Source: Shimia sp041624275
Lineage (GTDB): Bacteria; Pseudomonadota; Alphaproteobacteria; Rhodobacterales; Rhodobacteraceae
Direction of reading: 5' to 3'
Assembly: GCF_041624275.1 (NCBI RefSeq)
Contig: NZ_JBFJVE010000203.1
Span: forward strand, 1 to 5,202
Length of the DNA: 5,202 bases
Part shown: in pieces, positions 1 to 5,017 of the stretch
How positions within the stretch are numbered: the stretch's first letter is position 1
Layout: each line of letters starts with the position of its first letter
Program-made: the position numbers and the translations under genes
The notes under the pieces: generated by a model
Told to the model about the DNA's origin: nothing
The model's database searches: none
What the model saw: only the letters and a program-made list of their open reading frames with translations

Positions 1-189
1 CGCCATGGCGCCGGCCTCGATCACCATCAGCCGCCAGGGCTCCAGCTTGCCATGGTCGGGGCTGCGCAGGGCGGCGCGCAGGATCGGTTCCAGCGCCGCG
101 CGCCCGGGCACCGGCGCGGTCAGGGTCTTGGCCGGGCGCGAACGGCGGGTCAGCAGAAAATCGAGCGCCTCTGGATTGGGGTCGGGCAT
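1..189 (-). CDS. Nitroreductase family protein (YdjA-like), N-terminal part only
   Basis: The first 63 residues are visible; the rest lies beyond the left edge. The protein begins MPDPNPEALDFLLTRRSRPA and later carries SPDHGKLEPWR (about residues 43-53). An early RRS triad and a PDH...PWR block are typical of the FMN-binding half of small NAD(P)H-dependent nitroreductases such as E. coli YdjA, which are cytosolic flavoproteins reducing nitro or quinone-like substrates. The ATG at 187-189 has a strong GGAGG ribosome site five bases upstream, so the start is well supported. It lies 56 bases downstream of the deacetylase-like gene on the same strand, so the two may share a transcript. The real substrate cannot be told from this fragment. 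Confidence 0.87.
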   Translation of the reverse strand, partial: MPDPNPEALDFLLTRRSRPAKTLTAPVPGRAALEPILRAALRSPDHGKLEPWRLMVIEAGAMA

Positions 190-245
190 GAAACCTCCGG
201 AGTTGAAACAGCTGCCCCGAGATGTCGGCAAAATCGCGCCCGGTT

Positions 246-1367
246 TCAACCGCTCGCGGGCATATCGGCCAGATTTTCCGCCATTTCCCCGATCAGCCCG
301 GTGACGAAGCCGTCAAAACGCGAATCCGGCTGGCGCGCGCGCAGGGTCTCGGCCATCGGGTCCGGCACGTGAATGGCGCTGCCCGACAGCTGCTCCAGAA
401 CCGCATGGCCGCAGAAGGGCACATAGGCCTCGCTGTAACCGCCCTCATGGACCAGCACCAGCCGGCCACCGCACAGCTTCTCGGCCGCGCCCATCACCTG
501 CCGCGTCATCTCGCGGAAGGTCTCGGCGCTGGCCATCATCCGCGACAAGGGGTCGAAGGCGGCGGCGTCGTAACCGCAGGCGACGACGATCACCTCCGGG
601 GCGAAACGGTCGAGCGCCGGCAGCACGATGCGCCGCATGGCCTCGAGATAGGCCTGATGCCCGGCCCCCGGCGGCAGCGGCACATTGAGGTTGAACCCCA
701 GCCCGGCGCCAGTGCCGCGATCGCCGGCGTCGCCACTGTCCAGCGGGTAGTTGCGCGCCTGGTGCAGCGAGACGGTCAGCACGTCGTCGCGGTCGTAAAA
801 GATCGCCTCGGTGCCGTTGCCGTGATGCACGTCCCAGTCGACCACCGCCACGCGGCCCACCATGCCGGCGGCGCGGGCGGCCTCGATGGCGATGGCGATA
901 TTGGCCAAGAGGCAGAAGCCGTTCGGCCAGTCGGGCAGGCAGTGATGCCCCGGCGGGCGCGACAGCGCATAGGCGTTCTGCAACTCGCCGGCCAGCACCG
1001 CCCGCAGGGCCTCCTTGGCCAGCCCCGCCGACAGCGCCGCCGCCTCGTAGCCGCCCTTGCCGAAGGGGGTGCGCAGGCCCAGCTCGCCGCCGCCCGCGTC
1101 CGACATCGCCTTGAACCGATCCAGATAGGCCGCAGGGTGCACCCGCTCCAGATCACCCCGCGTCGCAGGCGCCGCCGAACGCATCTCCAGCTCGGCCGCC
1201 AGGCCGCTCACATCCAGCAGGTTTTTCAGCCGCCGCTTGGTCTCGGGGCTCTCGGGCAGGCCGCCGGCCGCCAGCGGCTGCACGTAATCCCCCACCGGCA
1301 GGGTCAGCGCATAATCGCCCCCCGAATGCCAGAAACATCTCTCGTCCCAGAAAAACCCGGTTGCCAT
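246..1367 (-). CDS. Histone deacetylase family (class II-like) zinc amidohydrolase
   Basis: This is a 373-residue cytosolic enzyme of the arginase/deacetylase fold, the usual length for bacterial class II-like members. With the ATG at 1365-1367 as residue 1, the active-site pieces appear in order. RPPGHH at 137-142 holds the His-His dyad. DWDVHHGNGT at 177-186 supplies zinc ligands D179 and H181. ACGYDAAAFDP places the third ligand at D267. HEGGY has the transition-state tyrosine at Y311. All catalytic residues are present, so it should be active. Relatives remove acetyl groups from lysines, polyamines or other small amides; the substrate here is unknown. The frame stays open upstream to 1499, but that extension is Arg/Glu-rich, unlike the family N-terminus, and would overlap the divergent DUF167 gene. 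An AGGAG-type ribosome site before 1367 and the family-like start MATGFFWDERCFWHSGG favour the shorter form. Confidence 0.93.
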   Translation of the reverse strand: MATGFFWDERCFWHSGGDYALTLPVGDYVQPLAAGGLPESPETKRRLKNLLDVSGLAAELEMRSAAPATRGDLERVHPAAYLDRFKAMSDAGGGELGLRTPFGKGGYEAAALSAGLAKEALRAVLAGELQNAYALSRPPGHHCLPDWPNGFCLLANIAIAIEAARAAGMVGRVAVVDWDVHHGNGTEAIFYDRDDVLTVSLHQARNYPLDSGDAGDRGTGAGLGFNLNVPLPPGAGHQAYLEAMRRIVLPALDRFAPEVIVVACGYDAAAFDPLSRMMASAETFREMTRQVMGAAEKLCGGRLVLVHEGGYSEAYVPFCGHAVLEQLSGSAIHVPDPMAETLRARQPDSRFDGFVTGLIGEMAENLADMPASG

Positions 1368-1404
1368 TTCCCGCCTCTCCTCTTCATCTTGCCGGAAATA
1401 CTCT

Positions 1405-1437
1405 CGCCGAAGGCGCCGTTTTTGGCGAGCCAAAAAC
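1405..1437. repeat. Palindrome cluster in the divergent intergenic region
   Basis: The spacer between two divergent genes (1368-1478) contains a perfect inverted repeat at 1418-1437: gtttttggc, two bases (ga), then gccaaaaac. It overlaps two shorter palindromes, CGCC-gaa-GGCG at 1405-1415 and CGCC-gttttt-GGCG at 1414-1427. The 9-bp arms with a 2-bp centre suit a dimeric regulator binding site. The same bases could form a hairpin in either transcript, or be one copy of a dispersed intergenic element. No convincing -35/-10 pair was found for either gene. Confidence 0.5.
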
Positions 1438-1478
1438 AGTCTCCACGCGGCAGGGTCGCTCAGCACGCAGGAAGGATC

Positions 1479-1733
1479 ATGTCCGCAGATCTCAGCCACC
1501 TAGCCACGCCCGGCGCCGAGATCGCGGTGCGGGTCACGCCGCGGGCGTCGCGCAATGCGATCCGGCGCGACGCAGACCGCATCCGGGTCTATGTCACCAC
1601 CGCCCCCGAGGGCGGCAAGGCCAATGCCGCGGTGACACGGCTGCTGGCCGGGGCGCTGGGGATCCCGAAATCGCGCCTGCTGCTGCTGCGCGGCCACGGC
1701 GCGCGCGACAAGCTGTTCCGGGTCGCAGACTGA
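1479..1733 (+). CDS. DUF167 / YggU-family small protein
   Basis: This 84-residue protein contains VRVTPRASRNAI (about 18-29) and APEGGKANAAVTRLLAGALG (about 46-65), then KSRLLLLRGHGARDKLFRV. A basic first strand, a P-x-GGKAN loop and a terminal RG...RDK...V strand are the signature of the DUF167/YggU family, small alpha/beta proteins of unknown biochemical role found in bacteria, archaea and eukaryotes. Length matches the usual 75-100 residues, so it is complete. The ATG at 1479 is preceded by AGGAAGG at good spacing. A longer open frame continues far upstream, but there it only mirrors the deacetylase gene on the other strand. It is divergent from that gene and converges with the gene at 1868-2113. 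Confidence 0.9.
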   Translation: MSADLSHLATPGAEIAVRVTPRASRNAIRRDADRIRVYVTTAPEGGKANAAVTRLLAGALGIPKSRLLLLRGHGARDKLFRVAD

Positions 1734-1774
1734 CGGGGGCTACTGACAGGGGGGCTGCTGTCCGGCTGGCAGGG

Positions 1775-1822
1775 ATCGGCGCGGACAGGGACTGGCGCGG
1801 ACATGGACTGGCGCAGGCAGGG
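1775..1822. repeat. 16-bp tandem repeat, three imperfect units
   Basis: Three adjacent 16-base units are readable: atcggcgcggacaggg (1775-1790), actggcgcggacatgg (1791-1806) and actggcgcaggcaggg (1807-1822). They differ at a few positions each. They lie in the 134-base spacer between two convergent genes and code for nothing obvious. The unit length is not a multiple of three, which fits a non-coding origin by slippage. Confidence 0.7.
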
Positions 1823-1875
1823 GCCGGCTCGGGAGGCAGGTCAGGGGGGGGGCGGCTCAGGGGGGGCTCAGGCCC
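1823..1875. other. G-run tract between convergent genes; possible G-quadruplex or Rho-type termination zone
   Basis: The plus strand carries runs of 9 G (1844-1852) and 7 G (1860-1866) separated by the 7-base loop cggctca. Each run can be split into two G3 tracts, so the stretch satisfies the usual G3+/N1-7 quadruplex pattern. Read on the minus strand, the whole spacer 1734-1867 is C-rich and G-poor, the composition favoured by Rho. It could therefore end the transcript of the gene at 1868-2113. No U-tailed hairpin terminator is visible for either convergent gene. Confidence 0.4.
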
Positions 1876-2113
1876 CGTTGTCATCCTGTTGAAGCTTGTA
1901 GACCCCCTCGGGCAGGTCCAGCGCCGCCGCCAGTTCGCGCACCTGGTTGATCGACAGGCTGATCTTCTGCACCGAATCGCTGCGCGGGTCGTATTGTTCG
2001 ACGGTGACGCAGTCCTCGAACAGGTTGATGGTCACGTCCTCGGCCAGCGCCGGGCCGCCCTCGTCGACCAGGGTGACGATCGTGGCGTCAAATTCGTGCT
2101 CTATGCTGAACAT
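1868..2113 (-). CDS. Small conserved-looking acidic protein of unknown function
   Basis: An 81-residue protein beginning MFSIEHEFDATIVTLVDEGG and ending EGVYKLQQDDNGA. I do not recognise a named family, but it resembles short hypothetical proteins I associate with Rhodobacteraceae. It has no signal peptide, membrane segment or cysteine pair beyond one Cys in FEDCVTVEQYD (about 32-42). The first half looks like alternating beta strands (IVTLVDE, VTINLFEDCVTVEQY) and the second half like a helix (SINQVRELAAALDLP), so a small alpha/beta domain is likely. Codon use matches its neighbours and the protein is strongly acidic. The start has only a weak GGGGG element as ribosome site. It is divergent from the M48 lipoprotein gene 108 bases away, and its stop sits at the edge of the G-run tract. 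Confidence 0.75.
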   Translation of the reverse strand: MFSIEHEFDATIVTLVDEGGPALAEDVTINLFEDCVTVEQYDPRSDSVQKISLSINQVRELAAALDLPEGVYKLQQDDNGA

Positions 2114-2221
2114 GCCCCCAGCCTAACGCCTGGTCCCCCGGTTGCAAGCATTATGGGCTGGAACTTCGCGGCAAAGCGGCTAGGCTCGGCGCGCCCGTTG
2201 CCAGCAATCCGCGAGTGTCGC

Positions 2222-2935
2222 ATGCCGCCCAAACCCCTTGCCGCGCCGATCCTGTCCCTGTCTCTCTCCCTGCTGCTGCTGGCCGCCTGCCAGACCACCA
2301 CCGCCCCGCCGCCATCGCAAAGCGCCCCGGTCGCCAGACTGTCGCTGGCCGAGGCCGAGGCCCGTCTGGCGCCGGTGCAGGCGCGGATGGAGCCGGTCGC
2401 CGAACGGCAATGCCGCGCCCGCGCCCCCGGCGTGAACTGCGATTTCCAGATCTCGATCGACCCCGACCGCAGCCAGCCGCCCAACGCCTACCAGAGCCAG
2501 AGCCCCTCGGGGCGGCCGCGCATCACCTTCACCACGGCGCTGATCGCCGATGCCCGCAATCCCGACGAGCTGGCCTTCGTCCTCGGCCACGAGGCGGCGC
2601 ATCACATCCAGGGCCATATCGCCCGCAGCCAGGGCGACGCGCTGTCCGGGGCGCTTCTGGCCGGGGTGCTGGCGGTGGCGATCGGCGCCGACGGCAGCGG
2701 GGTCGACCTGGCGATGGATCTCGGCGCCGGCATCGGGTCGCGGGTCTATTCCAAGGATTACGAACTCGAGGCCGATCAGCTGGGCACCGTCATCACCCAT
2801 GACGCGGGTTACGACCCGCTGATCGGGGTGGCCTATTTCACCCGCATCCCCGACCCCGGCAACCGCTTTCTCGGCACCCACCCGCCCAATCGCGACCGCA
2901 TCGCCCGCGTCGAGGCCACGGCACGGGGGCTCTGA
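2222..2935 (+). CDS. M48 family metallopeptidase, lipoprotein
   Basis: This 237-residue protein starts with a lipoprotein signal peptide: Lys at 4, a hydrophobic Leu/Ser stretch at 9-20, and the lipobox LAAC with the lipidated cysteine at 23. It should be anchored in the periplasm or outer membrane. The zinc site is LGHEAAHHIQGH with HEAAH at 123-127, and ELEAD at 181-185 gives the ExxxD third ligand (E181). A THPPNRDRI segment at 219-227 matches the C-terminal His-Pro motif of BepA/LoiP-like M48 proteases. Such enzymes degrade misfolded outer-membrane or periplasmic proteins. An in-frame ATG lies 69 bases upstream, but starting there would bury the signal peptide, so 2222 is preferred despite a weak ribosome site. 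The next gene begins three bases after the stop, implying co-transcription. Confidence 0.92.
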   Translation: MPPKPLAAPILSLSLSLLLLAACQTTTAPPPSQSAPVARLSLAEAEARLAPVQARMEPVAERQCRARAPGVNCDFQISIDPDRSQPPNAYQSQSPSGRPRITFTTALIADARNPDELAFVLGHEAAHHIQGHIARSQGDALSGALLAGVLAVAIGADGSGVDLAMDLGAGIGSRVYSKDYELEADQLGTVITHDAGYDPLIGVAYFTRIPDPGNRFLGTHPPNRDRIARVEATARGL

Positions 2936-2938
2936 GCC

Positions 2939-3298
2939 ATGCTGCAGCTGCCGGCAGTGCTCAGCGATCGCGGGTCGCGATACGCGGTTTCGGGCGGCGC
3001 CGCTGCGGGCCGTGCCGAGGTCGACGATTTCCTCAAGGCGCTGAAACGCGATCGCAAATTCGCCCGGGCGACGCATAATACCTGGGCGGTGCTGCTCTCG
3101 GACGGCACCCCGATCAAGGGCGATGACGGCGAAAGCGGCGCCGGCATGGTGATCCTGCGGATGCTGGAACGGGCCGATCTGCGCGATCACGTGATCGTGG
3201 TAACCCGCTGGTATGGCGGGACGAAACTGGGCGGAGACAGGTTCCGGCGGGTCCAGGACTGCGTCCGCGCCTACCTCGAGGCGCGCCGGGCCGGATAG
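2939..3298 (+). CDS. IMPACT / UPF0029 (YigZ-type) single-domain protein
   Basis: This 119-residue protein carries the IMPACT N-terminal domain: RYAVSGGA near the start, KFARATHNTWAVLLSDG (about 40-56), DDGESGAGMVILRML, then VVTRWYGGTKLGGDRFRRV (about 84-102). Typical bacterial YigZ proteins run to about 200 residues with a second ferredoxin-like domain; that domain is absent here. The end of the domain reads RWYGG-x-x-LGGDRF, which is closer to the eukaryotic IMPACT/YIH1 signature than to the bacterial RYFGG...GGLVRAY form. The family's biochemical role in bacteria is unsettled; eukaryotic members modulate the Gcn2 kinase through Gcn1. The start follows the M48 gene's stop by three bases, so translation is probably coupled, though a functional link is not evident. 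Confidence 0.88.
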   Translation: MLQLPAVLSDRGSRYAVSGGAAAGRAEVDDFLKALKRDRKFARATHNTWAVLLSDGTPIKGDDGESGAGMVILRMLERADLRDHVIVVTRWYGGTKLGGDRFRRVQDCVRAYLEARRAG

Positions 3299-3357
3299 CG
3301 GCGCAGGGCGCAGGGGCAGGCGCCGAGACGGGCAGAAGAAATATTCCTAATGCATGT

Positions 3358-3371
3358 TTGATGCAGGTCAA
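3358..3371 (+). promoter_or_regulatory. FNR/FnrL-type binding box
   Basis: TTGATGCAGGTCAA matches the FNR-family consensus TTGAT-N4-ATCAA at nine of its ten specified bases, with GTCAA in the second half-site, a form common in Rhodobacteraceae FnrL/FnrP sites. It sits 58 bases before the first cysteine-motif gene. The upstream gene points the same way, so the box can only serve the downstream array. FNR proteins carry an oxygen-labile 4Fe-4S cluster and activate when oxygen is low. An overlapping inverted repeat, TGCAT-gtttg-ATGCA (3351-3365), is also present. Confidence 0.8.
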
Positions 3372-3393
3372 ATGGCATTTCCCGTCACCGTGG

Positions 3394-3399
3394 TATCAC
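3394..3399 (+). promoter_or_regulatory. Candidate -10 hexamer of a class II FNR-dependent promoter
   Basis: TATCAC agrees with TATAAT at four of six positions. Exactly 22 bases separate it from the end of the FNR box, so a start near 3406 would put the box centre at -41.5. That is the geometry of class II FNR-activated promoters, which need no good -35. The leader would be about 24 bases, with GGAG at 3420-3423 as ribosome site. Confidence 0.6.
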
Positions 3400-3429
3400 T
3401 GGCGCCGTGCAACGCAAACGGAGCCTGTG

Positions 3430-3696
3430 ATGACCGGACCGTCGGATTCCAACAAGCCTTCTTCTGACCTGCTGCACCGCATGGCGGCACGCAGGAAGCG
3501 CGACCTCGAGGCCGAGGTGCGTTCGGGCCGGATGGCGCCCGAGGATCTGAGCGAGGCCGTCCACCGCTGCCAGTCCTGCGACAACCCCGAGGATTGCCGC
3601 CACTGGCTGACCCGCGAAGACACCGCCGCCGCCCCGGCGCCGCTCTATTGCCGCAACCGCGAACTGATGCTCAAGCTGAAGGCCGAGGAAAGATGA
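3430..3696 (+). CDS. DUF6455-like cysteine-motif protein, copy 1
   Basis: An 88-residue soluble protein of the type I recognise as DUF6455, small proteins of unknown function found mainly in Rhodobacteraceae. An N-terminal basic helix (HRMAARRKRDLEAEV, about 16-30) and a short SGRMAPEDL turn lead into RCQSCDNPEDCRHWL. Cysteines at 47, 50 and 56 are followed by a fourth at 74 in the PLYCRN motif. The C-x2-C-x5-C...C pattern could hold zinc or an iron-sulfur cluster; that is inference. The frame is open further upstream, but GGAG six bases before the ATG at 3430 and the predicted promoter at 3394-3399 place the start here. It is the first gene of a unit whose next start overlaps its stop as ATGA. 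Confidence 0.85.
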   Translation: MTGPSDSNKPSSDLLHRMAARRKRDLEAEVRSGRMAPEDLSEAVHRCQSCDNPEDCRHWLTREDTAAAPAPLYCRNRELMLKLKAEER

Positions 3697-3971
3697 CCGC
3701 CGCGCGTGACCCCGGCGTCCACGGCTGGCTGGCACGGCGCATGAAGACGCTGAGCCGCGCCGACCTGAGCCGCGCCATGCAGCGCGCCGGACTCGGGCGC
3801 GCCGACTGGCTGGCGATGACCGGCGACTGCGCCGGCTGTTCCAACGCCGGCGACTGCGGCAGGTTCCTGACGCTGCACGACCGGCGCGGGATCCGCGCCG
3901 CCCCCGACACCCGGCCCGATCCGGGCCGCTTCCGGCTTCTGAAAACCGCACTCGAGGAGATGGGACATTGA
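3693..3971 (+). CDS. DUF6455-like cysteine-motif protein, copy 2 (fourth cysteine lost)
   Basis: This 92-residue paralogue shares the layout of its neighbours: a basic N-terminal helix (GWLARRMKTLSRADLSRAM, about 11-29), then CAGCSNAGDC with cysteines at 46, 49 and 55. Where the others have AP-x-YC, this copy reads APDTR (71-74 region), so the fourth cysteine is an arginine and the following YCxN block is missing. The conserved Trp after the third cysteine is Phe (GRFL). It may bind no metal, bind it with a different ligand, or act as a non-metallated partner. The ATG overlaps the previous stop by four bases (ATGA), with GAGGAA just upstream, so translation is coupled to copy 1. Family membership is clear only from its neighbours and layout. 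Confidence 0.78.
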   Translation: MTAARDPGVHGWLARRMKTLSRADLSRAMQRAGLGRADWLAMTGDCAGCSNAGDCGRFLTLHDRRGIRAAPDTRPDPGRFRLLKTALEEMGH

Positions 3972-4246
3972 ACGTCGTCTTGCCACTCGGCGATCCCGAG
4001 CGCCATTTCTGGATGACCCGCAGCGTCGCCCGTGCCATGGGCGTTTCGCTGGGCGAGGCAATGGCCAGCGGCAGCCTCAGCCCCAAGGAATATGCCGATA
4101 TGGTGACCCGCTGCCGCCGCTGCCGTTTCGTCGACACCTGCGAGGCCTGGCTGGCCCATAACAGTCTCGACGCCACCGCCGCGCCCGACTGCTGCCAGCA
4201 CGCCGATCTCTTTGCCGCGCTGAAACGCGCGGCGCGCAGCCCCTGA
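3968..4246 (+). CDS. DUF6455-like cysteine-motif protein, copy 3 (TTG start)
   Basis: A 92-residue protein in the same family. The first half contains a helix (FWMTRSVARAMGVSLGEAM, about 14-32) and SGSLSPKEYADMVTRC, the form I regard as most typical of DUF6455. Then RCRRCRFVDTCEAWL gives cysteines at 49, 52 and 58, and APDCCQHADLF at 72-82 gives the fourth at 76, with Cys75 replacing the usual Tyr. I chose the TTG at 3968 because it overlaps the preceding stop as TTGA and has GAGGAG (3954-3959) eight bases upstream. The first internal ATG, at 4013, would remove part of the first helix and has no ribosome site that I can see. Translation should be coupled to copy 2. Confidence 0.85.
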   Translation: MNVVLPLGDPERHFWMTRSVARAMGVSLGEAMASGSLSPKEYADMVTRCRRCRFVDTCEAWLAHNSLDATAAPDCCQHADLFAALKRAARSP

Positions 4247-4274
4247 TCCCCTGATCCCCTCACATCCTGACACC

Positions 4275-4289
4275 GGGGCGATCCGCCCC
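4275..4289 (+). other. Perfect 6-bp hairpin between copies 3 and 4
   Basis: GGGGCG-atc-CGCCCC forms a six-pair GC stem with a three-base loop in the 66-base spacer, starting 28 bases after copy 3's stop. No U-run follows (ccaaaagg), so a full intrinsic terminator is unlikely. It may stabilise the 3' end of the upstream message, or partly attenuate or process before copy 4. Just upstream the octamer ctgatccc is duplicated in tandem (4243-4258), the first unit including the stop codon of copy 3. Confidence 0.45.
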
Positions 4290-4312
4290 CCAAAAGGCCA
4301 CAAGGACATAGA

Positions 4313-4567
4313 ATGAAGTTTTTCAAGAAAATCGACGCCCACGGCGATCTGGTCGAACAGATGTCGGACAAGGTCGGCGTCAAGTGGCGCAAGCTGCTCA
4401 GCGACCGGCCCGAGCTGGCCGGCAAGTATCGCGGCGCGGTGATGACCTGCACCCATTGCCGTTCGGTCAAGGACTGCAAGGGCTGGCTGGCCGAGCATGA
4501 AAGCGCCGCCGAGGCGCCCGACTACTGCCTCAACCGCGCCCTTCTCGGCAAGCTGGCCGAGTGCTGA
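4313..4567 (+). CDS. DUF6455-like cysteine-motif protein, copy 4
   Basis: An 84-residue protein beginning MKFFKKIDAHGDLVEQMSDK, with its own AAGGA ribosome site eight bases before the ATG. The core TCTHCRSVKDCKGWL gives cysteines at 46, 49 and 55; APDYCLNRALL at 68-78 is the canonical fourth-cysteine motif (C72). The very last residue, 84, is a further cysteine, giving five in all. The N-terminus diverges from the other copies (Lys/Phe-rich, no long Arg-rich helix) while the C-terminal half is closest to the family pattern. It stands 66 bases from copy 3 rather than overlapping it, so it may be expressed at a different level or arose by a separate duplication. There is no signal peptide, so a cytosolic location is expected. 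Confidence 0.87.
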   Translation: MKFFKKIDAHGDLVEQMSDKVGVKWRKLLSDRPELAGKYRGAVMTCTHCRSVKDCKGWLAEHESAAEAPDYCLNRALLGKLAEC

Positions 4568-4654
4568 GCGCCCGGCGCGCGACCTGCGGCCGTGTGATCT
4601 TCTTGGCTTGAATCCGCCGCCCCCCGTGGTCCATTCTGGGCCCGGGAGGCGCCG

Positions 4655-5017
4655 ATGCTGTATTTTTTCCACCGCCTGAAACTGCGGCTGATCTGGAGCT
4701 GGGCCGGCTGCCTGCACGCCTGGCGCCACGAGCATTCCTTTCGCAGCTGGGTCTGGGCCAATCTGGTCTCGGGCGGTCTGGCGCTGTGGCTGCCGCTCTT
4801 TGCCGGCGAACGCGGCCTGATCCTGGCGCTGGGCCTTCTGGTGCTGGCCTTCGAGCTGCTCAACACCGCCGTCGAACGCGCCATCGACTATATCTCGGAA
4901 GACCGGCACCCGATGGCCGCCGCCGCCAAGGACTGCGGCAGCGGCGCAGTGTTCCTCAGCTCGCTCGCCGCCGGCGCCGCCTGGGTGGCGGTGCTGTGGC
5001 GCCTGGCGCTGGGGTAG
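4655..5017 (+). CDS. dgkA: Diacylglycerol kinase (prokaryotic DgkA type)
   Basis: A 120-residue integral membrane enzyme, about the same length as E. coli DgkA. It phosphorylates diacylglycerol with ATP to give phosphatidic acid, recycling lipid released when head groups are transferred to periplasmic glucans or envelope components. An amphipathic N-terminus with HEHSFRSW (E26, like E28 in E. coli) precedes three membrane segments at about 32-50, 54-72 and 97-117. The catalytic block ELLNTAVERAIDYI (67-80) supplies E67, N70 and E74, and AKDCGSGAVFLS (91-102) supplies K92 and D93, each two residues below the E. coli numbering. All key residues are present. GGGAGG (4644-4649) five bases before the ATG fixes the start. 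It lies 87 bases after copy 4 of the array and could be read from that transcript or from its own promoter; a weak TTGAAT (4608-4613)/CATTCT (4632-4637) pair is the only candidate seen. Confidence 0.94.
   Translation: MLYFFHRLKLRLIWSWAGCLHAWRHEHSFRSWVWANLVSGGLALWLPLFAGERGLILALGLLVLAFELLNTAVERAIDYISEDRHPMAAAAKDCGSGAVFLSSLAAGAAWVAVLWRLALG

Noticed and set aside
222..1478. Long plus-strand open frame upstream of the DUF167 gene
   Set aside because: It is the antisense of the deacetylase-like gene, rich in His/Arg/Gln/Gly as GC-rich shadows are, and only its last 84 codons match a known family.
1368..1499. N-terminal extension of the deacetylase-like protein by 44 residues
   Set aside because: The extension is unlike the family N-terminus, has no better ribosome site, and overlaps the divergent DUF167 gene and the palindrome.
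2180..3190. 336-codon minus-strand open frame
   Set aside because: It mirrors the M48 and IMPACT genes, which have clear catalytic or family motifs, and its own sequence shows no domain.
3299..3325. Inverted repeat cggcgc...gcgccg just after the IMPACT gene as a terminator
   Set aside because: The six-pair stem encloses a 15-base loop and is followed by no U-run; at this GC content such matches arise by chance.
4608..4637. TTGAAT / CATTCT pair as a dgkA promoter
   Set aside because: The -10 matches consensus at only three of six positions with 18-base spacing, too weak to list as a feature.
3385..4909. Two long minus-strand open frames (364 and 412 codons) opposite the cysteine-protein array
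   Set aside because: They lack recognisable motifs, run across several gene boundaries, and are expected in GC-rich DNA opposite real genes.
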